A DNA stretch of 64,000 bases from DASRDB01 sp035652815 (GCA_035652815.1 DASRDB010000003.1:744001-808000), one strand, 5' to 3'. Counted from the first letter of the stretch, positions 30,656 to 39,848 are shown. The notes: generated from the sequence alone by a model not told the origin. A program made the numbers and translations.

Positions 30656-32053
30656 ATGAGTCAGGTATTCGATCTGGAGCAAACGTATAGTCCTGGTTTC
30701 GCCATGCCAGAAAACTATGCGTTTAAGGCCGAAAAGGGCCTCAATCGCAGGATCGTCGAGCAAATCTCCGAGATGAAAGGCGAACCCGATTGGATGCGCA
30801 AGTTCCGCCTCAAGAGCCTGGAACTCTTTGAGAAGCGGCCTATGCCCACCTGGGGCGCTGACCTCTCTGGTATCAATTTCGACGACATTTTCTACTACAT
30901 CAAGCCGGTTCAGGAACAGGGCAAGACCTGGGAAGACGTTCCGACCGAAATCAAAGAGACCTTTGACCGCCTGGGCATTCCCCAGGCCGAGCGCCAGTAC
31001 CTGGCCGGTGTCACCGCCCAGTACGAGAGCGAGGCCGTCTACCATAAAGTGCGCGAAGACCTCGAAAAACTCGGCGTCATCTTTACCGACATGGATACGG
31101 CGTTGCGCCTCTATCCAGACCTGGTCAAAGAACATTTCGGCACCGTCGTTCCGCCTTCCGATAACAAATTCGCCTCGCTGAACAGCGCGGTCTGGAGCGG
31201 TGGCAGCTTCGTCTACGTGCCGGAAGGCGTGCGCGTAGAGATTCCGCTGCAAGCCTACTTCCGCATCAACGCCAAGAACATGGGCCAGTTCGAGCGCACG
31301 CTGATTATCGCCGCCCCTGGTTCCTACGTTCACTACGTGGAAGGCTGCACAGCGCCAACCTACACCACCGATAGCCTGCACAGCGCGGTCGTCGAGATCA
31401 AGGTCATGCGTGGCGCGCGCGTGCGCTACACCACCATCCAGAACTGGTCGAAGAACGTCTACAATCTCGTCACCAAACGCGCCGCCGCGTATGGCGATGC
31501 CACGATGGAATGGGTCGATGGCAACCTCGGCTCAAAGGTGACGATGAAGTATCCGGCGGTCCTGTTGATGGAGCCGGGCGCTCGCGGTGATGTTCTTTCC
31601 GTAGCTTTCGCTGGCGATGGACAGCATCAGGATGCAGGCGCGAAGATCACGCACCTTGCCCCGCACACGACCTCGCAAATCCTGTCGAAGTCGGTCTCGA
31701 AGGGTACGGGTCGCGCTTCCTATCGCGGTCTCGTCCGTGTCAATCCGGGCGCGCATCACACCAAATCCAGTGTGCGCTGTGACGCGCTGCTGCTGGACGA
31801 GGATGCTCGCACCGACACCTATCCGACTATTCGCGTCGAAGAGAACGAAACCGAGATCGGCCACGAGGCGACCGTCTCCAAAGTCGGTGAAGACCAGCTC
31901 TTCTACCTCATGAGCCGCGGCCTCGACGAGTCCGAAGCCTACTCGCTGATCGTCAACGGCTTCATCGAGCCAATCACCAAAGAACTCCCAATGGAGTACG
32001 CGGTCGAGTTGAACCGCTTGATCCAGTTGGAGATGTCGGGTAGCGTGGGTTAA
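30656..32053 (+). CDS. sufB: Fe-S cluster assembly scaffold SufB
   Basis: A 465-aa scaffold protein of the SUF system, in which SufB with SufC and SufD builds Fe-S clusters. Family motifs: SAVWSGGSFVYVPEGVRVEI, HYVEGCTAPTY with the conserved cysteine, TIQNWSKNVYNLVTKRA, ALLLDEDARTDTYPTI and EIGHEATVSKVGEDQLFYLM. Length and coverage are normal. Unusually it stands alone: neither sufC, sufD, sufS nor sufU is adjacent. It is followed by a very long palindromic terminator. Confidence 0.95.
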   Translation: MSQVFDLEQTYSPGFAMPENYAFKAEKGLNRRIVEQISEMKGEPDWMRKFRLKSLELFEKRPMPTWGADLSGINFDDIFYYIKPVQEQGKTWEDVPTEIKETFDRLGIPQAERQYLAGVTAQYESEAVYHKVREDLEKLGVIFTDMDTALRLYPDLVKEHFGTVVPPSDNKFASLNSAVWSGGSFVYVPEGVRVEIPLQAYFRINAKNMGQFERTLIIAAPGSYVHYVEGCTAPTYTTDSLHSAVVEIKVMRGARVRYTTIQNWSKNVYNLVTKRAAAYGDATMEWVDGNLGSKVTMKYPAVLLMEPGARGDVLSVAFAGDGQHQDAGAKITHLAPHTTSQILSKSVSKGTGRASYRGLVRVNPGAHHTKSSVRCDALLLDEDARTDTYPTIRVEENETEIGHEATVSKVGEDQLFYLMSRGLDESEAYSLIVNGFIEPITKELPMEYAVELNRLIQLEMSGSVG

Positions 32054-32060
32054 ACCACTG

Positions 32061-32132
32061 CTCCAATAAACAGACAGCAAGCAAAAAGCGCACCGGGCGG
32101 TGCGCTTTTTGCTTGCTGTCTGTTTATTGGAG
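32061..32132. terminator. Perfect 35-bp hairpin between sufB and hydrolase genes
   Basis: Two perfectly complementary 35-nt arms (from CTCCAATAAACAGACAGC inward to GCGCACCG) are separated by only GG. AAAAA and TTTTT runs inside the arms allow termination in both directions. The hydrolase stop codon and its last codons (32124-32132) lie inside the hairpin, so part of the palindrome is coding. Confidence 0.8.
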
Positions 32133-32951
32133 CGTCCCTAAAAACTCCAACACAATCTGATTAAACTCTTCCGGTTTCTCCATATTCGGCATATGATGCG
32201 TCCCTGGAATTGTAACCCGCTTCGCCCCTGCAACATCCTGCTCCAATTTATCAGCCATTTGATGCAGCAGTTCATCATCATCGCCGCCGACGATAATCAG
32301 CGTCGGCACGCGAATCTCTTTCAGTCTGCCCCATGCCGGGGGATCAAGTTCCTGCTTTTCAGCCGGGTCCAGCACCCAGACGAAGGAATATTCAGAAAGA
32401 TTCTGGCGCACTCTCTGCCGGGCCTCCGGGTACTCTTCCGAAGGGACAAGCGTTTTATGACTCATTAGCGCATCTACCATCGCCGGAATATCTCGCGCCT
32501 TCGCGGCCTGCTCAAACACCTGCTGCCACTTCATATACTCAATGATACGCTCTTGCGTCACCAATTCCATAATCGGCGCACCGCTGATAGATGTCCCGAC
32601 TAGCACCAGCGCATCCACCATCTCAGGATACTCAAGCGTAAAATCAAGCGCAATGCCTCCACCAAGCGACAGACCAAGCAAGTAAGTCTTCTCTACACCG
32701 AGGGCTTCCAATAATGCATACAAATCGTGGCGGTCGGCATACGGCACCTGCGGCAACTCCGATTTCCCAAAGCCGCGCACATCATAGCGAATCACCCGGT
32801 AATGCTCAGCAAATACCTCAAACTGGTCATCCCACATACGCCGATCCATATAGCCGCCATGAATCAGCACCAGTGGATGCCCCTCGCCCATTTCTTCATA
32901 GTACAGCTTCGTGCCGTTCGTCTCGATAGAGCCTGTTTTCGCCTGTTTCAT
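32124..32951 (-). CDS. Alpha/beta hydrolase
   Basis: A 275-aa cytoplasmic hydrolase. It has the oxyanion HGG motif (LVLIHGGYMDRRMWDDQF), the nucleophile elbow LLGLSLGGGIAL (Ser about residue 96), an acid in LIIVGGDDDELL and the catalytic His in IPGTHHMPNMEKPEEF. The substrate is unknown; it resembles lactonase/esterase-like hydrolases. Its 3' end runs into the long shared hairpin. Confidence 0.9.
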   Translation of the reverse strand: MKQAKTGSIETNGTKLYYEEMGEGHPLVLIHGGYMDRRMWDDQFEVFAEHYRVIRYDVRGFGKSELPQVPYADRHDLYALLEALGVEKTYLLGLSLGGGIALDFTLEYPEMVDALVLVGTSISGAPIMELVTQERIIEYMKWQQVFEQAAKARDIPAMVDALMSHKTLVPSEEYPEARQRVRQNLSEYSFVWVLDPAEKQELDPPAWGRLKEIRVPTLIIVGGDDDELLHQMADKLEQDVAGAKRVTIPGTHHMPNMEKPEEFNQIVLEFLGTLQ

Positions 32952-33063
32952 CGTTTTCGCTCGCTCGCTTTCTTTCGGTAAACTTCTTCCATTACAGATT
33001 CTAAGTCAACTGAGCAATTTATGCCAACGCCGCAAGAAGTCGAAAGTCAGCGAGGTCGGAGGA

Positions 33064-33138
33064 CGGAAGCCACCCGCAAGGGGCTGGCTCTACAGGCCGA
33101 TCCATATTGTAGAGCCAGCCCCTTGCGGGTGGCTTCCG
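33064..33138. repeat. Palindromic intergenic repeat, family C
   Basis: Perfect 31-nt inverted arms beginning CGGAAGCCACCCGCAAGGGG flank a 13-nt centre. A variant lies at 41461-41535, and its core is reused in the hairpin at 24749. It lies between the hydrolase and ybaK genes (32952-33198), where I see nothing else. Confidence 0.85.
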
Positions 33139-33198
33139 TTCCCACACATATTCCGGGTGGCTCCGGTGTCTCTCTACAAAAAGCCAGGTATGCTTACT

Positions 33199-33681
33199 TT
33201 AGCTTTCCGCAATCCTTGCCAATCGCGGCTTCGCAATCTCCACATAATCGCTCGTCCTCAACACCATCGACCGATCCAGGCGAGCAGCATTGAAGTAGAG
33301 TTCGTCATTTTCCAGCAGCGAGGGATCAACAATCAACTCCAGTTCAGGAGAAAACGAGAAAGGCAGAATCGTACCCGCTACACTACCCGCCAGCCGCTCA
33401 GCAATATCCGACGAAGCAAACGCGACATACGTTCCCTGGTAAAGCTGCTTGACCGCCTGCAAACTCACCTTCGCGTCACCCGGCACAACCGCCAGCACAT
33501 ACTTCGTCACTTTCTTTCCAATTTTTACCATTAACACAATGCATTTTGCGGCCTGCGAAAGTCGGTTGCCGCGCATCCCGCTCACAATCTCCGTGCGCCC
33601 TTCTGGCTTGTGATCGATTAAACGATAATGTGCTTTATGCGAGTCTAATAGAGCGATGAGTTGGGTATAGGTATCTTCCAT
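33199..33681 (-). CDS. YbaK/EbsC-type aminoacyl-tRNA deacylase
   Basis: A 160-aa protein of the YbaK/ProRS-INS family, which hydrolyses mischarged aminoacyl-tRNAs. Matching segments: DHKPEGRTEIVSGMRGN, AAKCIVLMVKIGKK with the conserved Lys, YVLAVVPGDAKVSLQAVKQL, and a C-terminal GTILPFSF region near the family's G-x-V-x-P motif. Substrate specificity cannot be read. GAGGAG lies 13 nt before the ATG, rather far. Confidence 0.85.
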   Translation of the reverse strand: MEDTYTQLIALLDSHKAHYRLIDHKPEGRTEIVSGMRGNRLSQAAKCIVLMVKIGKKVTKYVLAVVPGDAKVSLQAVKQLYQGTYVAFASSDIAERLAGSVAGTILPFSFSPELELIVDPSLLENDELYFNAARLDRSMVLRTSDYVEIAKPRLARIAES

Positions 33682-33810
33682 AAAAAATTTAGTACTCCTC
33701 TTGGCAAGAAAAAATCTATCTGCTAGAATCTTCTCACGAATTGCTGACTTTCGCTACAGCCAAAGAAGCCGATACAGATCTATCAGACCATCCAATAAGG
33801 AGCCAATTTC

Positions 33811-34455
33811 GTGCCAACCCGCCTCATTCTCGTCCGTCACGGCGAAACGCTCGCCAATCGCGCCTTTCGCTATATCGGCATCAGCGACGAACCGCTAAGC
33901 GAGCATGGACAAAAACAGGCCGAGCAACTGGCTGAGGCCCTGGCATTCCTGCCAGTTGCGGCAGTCTACAGCAGTCCCTTGCAGCGTGCTTACCAGACCG
34001 CTTTACCTATCGCGGCCCGCCATCGCCTCGAAGCTCAAAAACTGGATGCGCTTAGCGAGCTAAACTTCGGCTCCTGGGAAGGCCGCACTCGCGCTGAAGT
34101 GCTTGCCAGTGGTGATGAAGCCACCTCACAATTGCATGCATGGGAACGGGATGCGACTGTTGCCCCTCCAGGTGGAGAAAGCTTTGCCGAGATGCAGCAA
34201 CGTGTATGCACAGCCGTTGAACAACTGGCGGCGGCTCATCCAGATCAAACTATTGTACTGGTTTCGCATGTTGGGCCTATCAAAGTGTTGCTTTGCGCTG
34301 CTATGGGTGCGCCTATCTCCTCTGCCTTCCGCATCTTTCTTGACCCGGCTACCATCAGCGTCATCGACTGGAGCGACCAGGAACATGCCATTGTGCGGCT
34401 CGTAAACAGCCATGCTCATCTAGGCTGGCAAGAAGCTCGTTGGATGCAATCTTAG
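33811..34455 (+). CDS. Histidine phosphatase family protein
   Basis: A 214-aa phosphoglycerate-mutase-like phosphatase. The catalytic motif LVRHGETLANRAFRYIG is at the N-terminus, followed by SPLQRAYQTALPIA, LNFGSWEGRTRAEV with the acid residue, and VLVSHVGPIKVLL with the second catalytic His. It resembles the alpha-ribazole phosphatase (CobC)/broad-specificity group, but no cobalamin gene is nearby. The start is GTG with AAGGAG 8 nt upstream. Confidence 0.9.
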   Translation: MPTRLILVRHGETLANRAFRYIGISDEPLSEHGQKQAEQLAEALAFLPVAAVYSSPLQRAYQTALPIAARHRLEAQKLDALSELNFGSWEGRTRAEVLASGDEATSQLHAWERDATVAPPGGESFAEMQQRVCTAVEQLAAAHPDQTIVLVSHVGPIKVLLCAAMGAPISSAFRIFLDPATISVIDWSDQEHAIVRLVNSHAHLGWQEARWMQS

Positions 34456-34558
34456 AAAGCTTTGCTTGATGGCAAATATTCTTAAGAAGGAAATAAATGC
34501 CTGAACTTTATCTTGCTAATAAGCGGACAAAATGTAAGTAACAGATAAAAATGTAATA

Positions 34559-34588
34559 TTGACAAATACGAAACGGTTGTGTTAAAAT
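34559..34588 (+). promoter_or_regulatory. Promoter of the small secreted protein gene
   Basis: TTGACA (34559-34564), 18 nt, TAAAAT (34583-34588). Transcription would start about 34595, leaving a 70-nt leader before the ATG at 34668, which has GAAAGGATGAG upstream. Confidence 0.65.
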
Positions 34589-34667
34589 AGGTATTGGGTG
34601 CTATAACTAACCGCAATCTCCATCAACGCCACGTGACAAATTTGCCTGTTGAAAGGATGAGTACTTC

Positions 34668-35234
34668 ATGTCCAAAATGGCTTCCCCCCGTTACGCAAAG
34701 CTGGTGATTGTATTGAGTATCTGCCTGCTATTTGGGTTAGCAGGCTTCCTTCCCACTTCTGTACATGCCGCCACCAGCTCAACCGTCACTACAAACGCGA
34801 GACATCACGCGCCAGTAAAGCATTCCATCCCCCATTGTGATTCCTCGCGCATGACTGCCAATGGTTGTTATGGGTGTTCCTGGGATCAAATTGCTTCTGC
34901 CTCTTACGGACGGATCGGCAGTGGATACTACAAAGCGGTCTTTGTCTATGCTCAGTACGATAGCTACAGTGGCAACTACTGCGGTTATGTAGCAGTCCAG
35001 GGAGAACTGGACCAGCCGCCCCATCAGCCAATCAGTACACTGAATGCCACTCTTTGGGGCGGGTGTAGTGGTTCCTGCCTGAGTAACACCATCCAGGTTT
35101 ATCCCAACAACAGCTACTACTGGTGGTATACCAATTGGGTAAGTACCTACTATGTCAACTACAACAGTTGCCTGACCGGTGGTGTATTTTACCTGCAACT
35201 CCCTGGCACATACACCAACTGCGTGTATGTCTAA
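34668..35234 (+). CDS. Small secreted cysteine-rich protein, function unknown
   Basis: A 188-aa exported protein that I do not recognise. A signal peptide (basic start, hydrophobic core VIVLSICLLFGLAGFL) ends near SVHA-A at about residue 35. The mature part has eight cysteines, enough for four disulfides, and is rich in Tyr, Ser, Asn and Trp (NSYYWWYTNWVSTYYVNYNS). The sequence YKAVFVYAQYDSYSGNYCGY suggests a beta-sandwich. It has its own promoter and terminator. A secreted surface or predatory/antimicrobial factor is possible, but nothing here proves it. Confidence 0.75.
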   Translation: MSKMASPRYAKLVIVLSICLLFGLAGFLPTSVHAATSSTVTTNARHHAPVKHSIPHCDSSRMTANGCYGCSWDQIASASYGRIGSGYYKAVFVYAQYDSYSGNYCGYVAVQGELDQPPHQPISTLNATLWGGCSGSCLSNTIQVYPNNSYYWWYTNWVSTYYVNYNSCLTGGVFYLQLPGTYTNCVYV

Positions 35235-35324
35235 AGAAGACAAAAAATAACAACGGTCCACATAACGTAACAAACGGAATTGCGGTAGTGGCTGCTAGCC
35301 CGGCATAGCACTGAAACGTAGCAA

Positions 35325-35369
35325 CAAGAAGAAAACCCTGCGCGAATTTAAAGCAGGGTTTTCTTCTTG
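35325..35369 (+). terminator. Terminator after the secreted protein gene
   Basis: CAAGAAGAAAACCCTGC and GCAGGGTTTTCTTCTTG form a perfect 17-bp stem with an 11-nt loop; the T-rich 3' arm is typical of an intrinsic terminator. The rest of the 35235-35542 gap is AT-rich with no visible gene. Confidence 0.75.
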
Positions 35370-35542
35370 ATCTTTTAAGAGAACGATAGAGCTTGTTGCG
35401 TGTAGGATACTCTACCATAGCAAAGCAAGTGTACATAGTACCAGAGTTTGTCTATACGCAACTCAGCGCCTTTCCCATCGTACATACTAGTGAAGACTTT
35501 TTACAAATTTTCTACTCTCAACGAAAGTTGTAGGATATATCG

Positions 35543-37441
35543 TTGGCTCGTTGTTTGAATCCACGAGTCGGCGGGGGACATGAAAACCCCGATACAGCCA
35601 AAGTATGCCGCCGCTGTGATTTCCTGGTGCAGGGAGCGCGCATCGGCATTTACGAGGTCGTGTCCTTTGTCGGCACTGGCAGCTACGGACACGTCTACCA
35701 GGTGCGCGAACCCGCCCCACTCAGTCGCATCCTCGCGCTCAAAGTGCTGCGCGTTGACCAGTTCAATGAAAAGGCGCGTGATAATTTTTTTGCCGAGGCG
35801 CAGCGTATCGCGCAGTTACAGCATCCTAATATCCTGCCCGTCTACAATTTTGGGCATCTAGAGGATGGCCGCCCCTACCTGGTCATGGAGTACGCGCCGC
35901 GCACCATCCTCGATCTCTTCCGCAGGCAGGATGGCACCATGCGGCTGGCCTATCCTGAAGAACTCGTTCCCTATCTCCAGCAGGCCGCCTCTGCCCTCTA
36001 TCACGTCCACGAAAACGGCCTCATTCACCAGGATGTCAAGCCGGGCAACCTGCTGATTGGCCGCGCCGGGCAGATATTGCTCTCAGATTTCGGCGCGACG
36101 TTCTATCTCGGCATGCAAACGCACGCCTCGCTCGGCGAAGTCACTGGCACCGCGCCCTACATGCCACCTGAACAGTGGCAGGGCAACCCGCGCCGCGACT
36201 CCGATCAATACGCCCTCGCCGTCTGCGCTTACGAATTGCTGGCAGGTCGTCCGCCTTTCAGCTACAAATTCCTGGAGCAGATGTGGAACGCGCATCTTAA
36301 CGAACCGCCGCCACCGCCACAGCGCTGGAATGCGCGCATTCCCGTCGAGGTCAGCGCCGTATTGCTGCGCGCCCTCTCGAAAGACTATCGCCAGCGCTAT
36401 CGCAGCATCGTCGAGTTCGCCGATACCTACGCCAGCGCCGTTTCTACCGCCTTGCAACGCTACGTCTGCCAGCGCTGCGGCCATCAAAATCGCAGTGGCG
36501 CACAGCGGTGCAACAACTGCGGCACCGATAACGATGGCCGTCGTTGCGTCTATTGTGACGCGCCCGTTCGCTTCGGCCAGCGCTGCTGCTCCATATGCGG
36601 TCGCCTCATCATGCCTCCCCTGCTGGTGCTGCGCAGCCCACTTGAAGGCGTTACAATCCGCCAGGGCCGCTACGTCATCCAGCATGTCTTGAAAAACAAT
36701 GAAGAAACGCGCGTCATGTCCGCTATCGCCATCGACACGCAAAACAACGACCGCAAAGTCTTTCTCAAGCGCTGGGAGTGCGCGGACAGCCCGGTCGAAC
36801 GAAGGCGCAAAGAGATCGTCTACTACGAAAAAGCCACTGAGCGCCTCGCCAGCCTGCGCCATCCATTGCTCCCTAAAGTGCTTGATCGCTTCGCCGAAGG
36901 CAAACACTACTATCTGGTCGAGGAATATATCGACGGAGAAAGCATCGAGGAACTACTGCAAAAACTGCTCAAACCGCTTTCCGAACGCGAAATTCTTGGC
37001 TATACCAACAACATACTCAATGCCCTTATGGCGCTTGAACAGCTACCCTTGCGCCATTTCGATATTTCGCCTTCGAATATCATTATCGAAAACACACGCG
37101 GACGGGCTATGCTAGTGGGATTTCAGATATCGCCACCTCCCCAGGAGAGGCAGCAGGCTCATCGCCTCACCACACAGAAAGTCGGCCTCTCGCCTTACGC
37201 ACCGGTGAAAGATATGCCCTACGATCAGCGTACCTGTATCTACATGCTCGCGGCCACCATGCATCACGCAATTACCAACTACACTCCGCCGCATTATCCC
37301 GCCTATCCTTCCGCTCGCATCCTCAATCCGGCGGTTTCCCCCGAATTTGAGAACATCCTGAATCATGCACTGGCGGAAGAGCCTGCCAGGCGTTATCAAA
37401 ACTATGCGCAAATGAAAAAGGACATTCAGGAGTTATTATGA
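35543..37441 (+). CDS. Ser/Thr protein kinase with zinc ribbons and a second, degenerate kinase domain
   Basis: A 632-aa cytoplasmic protein. A short Cys motif (C4, C22, C25) precedes kinase domain 1 (about 35-300): G-loop VGTGSYGHVYQV, ALKVLR lysine, HQDVKPGNLL catalytic loop (HQD in place of HRD), SDFGA and APYMPPEQW. Two or three CxxC zinc ribbons follow (about 310-360). Kinase-like domain 2 (about 375-632) keeps FLKRWE and HFDISPSNIII, but its DFG is VGFQ and it lacks a clear G-loop, so it is probably a pseudokinase. The start is TTG (35543). No membrane segment. Confidence 0.85.
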   Translation: MARCLNPRVGGGHENPDTAKVCRRCDFLVQGARIGIYEVVSFVGTGSYGHVYQVREPAPLSRILALKVLRVDQFNEKARDNFFAEAQRIAQLQHPNILPVYNFGHLEDGRPYLVMEYAPRTILDLFRRQDGTMRLAYPEELVPYLQQAASALYHVHENGLIHQDVKPGNLLIGRAGQILLSDFGATFYLGMQTHASLGEVTGTAPYMPPEQWQGNPRRDSDQYALAVCAYELLAGRPPFSYKFLEQMWNAHLNEPPPPPQRWNARIPVEVSAVLLRALSKDYRQRYRSIVEFADTYASAVSTALQRYVCQRCGHQNRSGAQRCNNCGTDNDGRRCVYCDAPVRFGQRCCSICGRLIMPPLLVLRSPLEGVTIRQGRYVIQHVLKNNEETRVMSAIAIDTQNNDRKVFLKRWECADSPVERRRKEIVYYEKATERLASLRHPLLPKVLDRFAEGKHYYLVEEYIDGESIEELLQKLLKPLSEREILGYTNNILNALMALEQLPLRHFDISPSNIIIENTRGRAMLVGFQISPPPQERQQAHRLTTQKVGLSPYAPVKDMPYDQRTCIYMLAATMHHAITNYTPPHYPAYPSARILNPAVSPEFENILNHALAEEPARRYQNYAQMKKDIQELL

Positions 37442-37491
37442 CAAACAAAATCGCCTCCAGTGCGCACTGGAGGCGATTTTGTTTGTCATAA
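37436..37491. terminator. Perfect 56-bp palindrome between converging kinase and citrate synthase genes
   Basis: Two perfectly complementary 28-nt arms (TTATGACAAACAAAATCGCC... inward to CAGTGC) with no loop bases. The kinase stop TGA lies inside the left arm and the citrate synthase stop is 3 bp beyond the right arm. It serves as a bidirectional terminator for both genes. Confidence 0.8.
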
Positions 37492-37493
37492 CC

Positions 37494-38615
37494 TTATCCA
37501 CGCTTGTCAAGCGGAACGTATGGCACATCCCTGGGGCCGACATATTCGGCGCGGGGGCGAATCAGGCGGTTATTGGCATATTGTTCCAGGACATGCGCCG
37601 TCCAGCCGGTGATGCGACTGCACGCGAAAACGGTCGTATCCAGATCGACAGGGAAGCCAAGCATATAGTAGACCGAGGCAGAATAGAAGTCCACGTTGGC
37701 ATTGAGGCCTTTATGCTCTTTGATATAGCCCTCGATAGTGCGTGACATCTCATACCAGCGCGAATCGCCTTTGCGCTTGCCCAGCTCTTCGGACATCTGG
37801 CGCAGCCACGTAGCGCGAGGGTCTTCCGTCTTATACACGCGATGCCCAAAGCCCATGACGCGCTCCTTCCGCTCCAATGCCCCTTCAATGTAGGACTCGG
37901 CGCGGTCAGGTTCGCCGATTCTCTGGAGCATGCGCATCACCTGCTCGTTCGCGCCACCATGCAAGGGGCCAGAAAGGGCGGCGATAGCGGCGGTAATGGA
38001 TGCGTACATTCCGGCAAGCGTGGCGGCGGTGACGCGAGCGGCAAATGTAGAGGCATTCAATTCATGGTCAGCATGCAGAATTAAGGCCACGTCCAGTACG
38101 TGCGCGTCGTATTCGTCCGGCATCTCGCCATGCAGCATATACAGGAAGTTCGTCGCAGTATTATGTTCAGGCAGCGGAGCCACCGGCTCTTTACCATTGC
38201 GCAGGCGATCCCAGGTTGCCACAATCGTTGGCATCACAGAGGTCAGGCGCACCGCGCGCCTGTGGTTGGCTTCAGGGGAGTTATTACCGGCATCGGGATC
38301 AAAGGAGGAGAGGGCGGAAACAGTGGTGCGGAGAACATCCATCGGGGTACTGGTTTTCGGCAGCGACTTCATTAACTGGCTTACTTCGTCGGGGAGCGTG
38401 CGGTTCGTCTGTAGCTGCCGAACGACCTCCTCAAGCTGTGCCTTCGTTGGCAACTCGCCATACCAGAGCAGATAGGCCGTCTCCTCAAACGTCGAGTTAC
38501 GCGCCAGGTCGTGAATATCAACACCGTAATACGACAACTTACCGCGTTTACCATCCAGATCGCAGATGCGGGAATGAGCGGCAACGATGTCTTCAAGTCC
38601 ATCAGTGGTAGGCAT
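37494..38615 (-). CDS. gltA: Citrate synthase
   Basis: A 373-aa enzyme that condenses acetyl-CoA with oxaloacetate. Signatures: LSYYGVDIHDLA, ALILHADHELNASTFAARVT (catalytic His), ALSGPLHGGANEQVMRML, MGFGHRVYKTEDPRA and FYSASVYYMLGFPVDLDTTVF (catalytic Asp region), then RITGWTAHVLEQ. It is of the short type shared by citrate and 2-methylcitrate synthases; no prp genes are nearby. The start at 38615 has GGAGGAG 8 nt upstream; the longer frame to 38729 has no family similarity. Confidence 0.93.
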   Translation of the reverse strand: MPTTDGLEDIVAAHSRICDLDGKRGKLSYYGVDIHDLARNSTFEETAYLLWYGELPTKAQLEEVVRQLQTNRTLPDEVSQLMKSLPKTSTPMDVLRTTVSALSSFDPDAGNNSPEANHRRAVRLTSVMPTIVATWDRLRNGKEPVAPLPEHNTATNFLYMLHGEMPDEYDAHVLDVALILHADHELNASTFAARVTAATLAGMYASITAAIAALSGPLHGGANEQVMRMLQRIGEPDRAESYIEGALERKERVMGFGHRVYKTEDPRATWLRQMSEELGKRKGDSRWYEMSRTIEGYIKEHKGLNANVDFYSASVYYMLGFPVDLDTTVFACSRITGWTAHVLEQYANNRLIRPRAEYVGPRDVPYVPLDKRG

Positions 38616-38858
38616 ATAAACATCTCCTCCAGGGATGCGCGCTTCGCCTGATTCGAGTGCAGAGTGGCATCCGACGCGATTGGCGGAGCGGGTGTCGCAG
38701 AACTGCTGCTTCCACGGCGAAGCAGACAACTTTCATTACAACAAACAATATGCGGTTGTGTAAAGTATTATAGTCAACCAACGCAAGTAATGTCAACGGA
38801 AAGAGGGGTTTATGCTCATGTATTGAGCCTTTCTGTTTGCATACCAATGAGCATGATA

Positions 38859-39766
38859 CTAGTATTCGGCCAGCACCTCATCAATAGTGCGGCGAGCAAC
38901 ACCAGCAAGCACAGGATTGGTATTCAAATAATAGGGTAGAGCAATCAGCCCAATCGACAGCGCCCACCCACGACCTCGTGCCCATGTGGCGTCATCAACC
39001 TTAAGCTCATAGCGGAAGACATTACGAGCATCAGCAGAAAGAAAATTCCAGGCGACCTGCAAGTCACATGCGGGATCACCCACGCCCAGACCGCCAAAAT
39101 CAATAACGGCGTTCAGCCGCCCTTGATGAACAAGCAGGTTGAGAGGTTGCAGGTCTCCATGAATCCAGACGGGCGAATCATCCCATGCAGGCGCTTGTAA
39201 GGCTGCTTCCCATGCTATTGTTAGCGCGTCCGTATCGAGCATCCCTGCCAGGGAAGCAATGGCCTCACGAGTCTCCGCATCTCGCATCGAAAGCGGCACA
39301 CCACGAAAAAAGTTGTGTTCCCCAGGGAGCGGCCCACCTGTGGGATCAATCTGATGCAGAGCAGCGATAAAGCGCGCAAGGTCACACGCCGCCTGGCCCA
39401 GATCGCTGACAGGCGCAACAGTCGCGTTCTCGCCTTCGAGCCAGCGATAGACCGACCAGTGCCAGGGATAGCTTTCCTTTCGCCGGGTTTTCCTTTCGCA
39501 AGTGGAGCAGGGATAGCTAGTGGCAAGTATGGGGCAAGCTTTGGCAACCAGTGCTGCTCCTTCTCTACCTGTGCGATTGCAGCTTCAATGCGGGGAAGTC
39601 GCACAGCCATGTTATCACCAAGCCGGAAAATCGCGTTGTCAGTCCCGGCGGAACGTACAGGTTGTAGGGGAAAGTCTGCCCACTGCGGAAACTGCGCAGC
39701 GAGCAACCGCCTTACAAGAGAAATGTCAACGTCCACCTCGTCAGCGTGCATTTTGCCAGAGGACAT
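38859..39766 (-). pseudogene. Aminoglycoside phosphotransferase-family gene, frameshifted
   Basis: Two minus-strand frames together make one APH-type kinase. The N-terminal part (39766 to about 39480) has VRSAGTDNAIFRLGDNMAVR and LPKLAPYLPLAIPAP. After 39480 the homologous reading continues in another frame (YPWHWSVYRWLEGE, then ARFIAALHQIDPTGGPLPGE) and joins the C-terminal part with catalytic VWIHGDLQPLNLLV and AVIDFGGLGVGDPACDL. Near the break GCGAAAGGAAA appears twice 17 bp apart, so a small duplication probably caused the shift. It may be a recent inactivation or an assembly error. Confidence 0.8.
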
Positions 39767-39848
39767 GCGAACCTGCGCTTTCGATAAATTTGGGTGTTCT
39801 CTCGATGAAGTTGGTTAGTAAATAGTATTACGCTATCTTTACCCCAAA

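Noticed and set aside
36083..36907. 274-aa minus-strand frame opposite the kinase gene
   Set aside because: Composition is that of an antisense shadow, with no recognisable domain, and the plus-strand kinase is clear.
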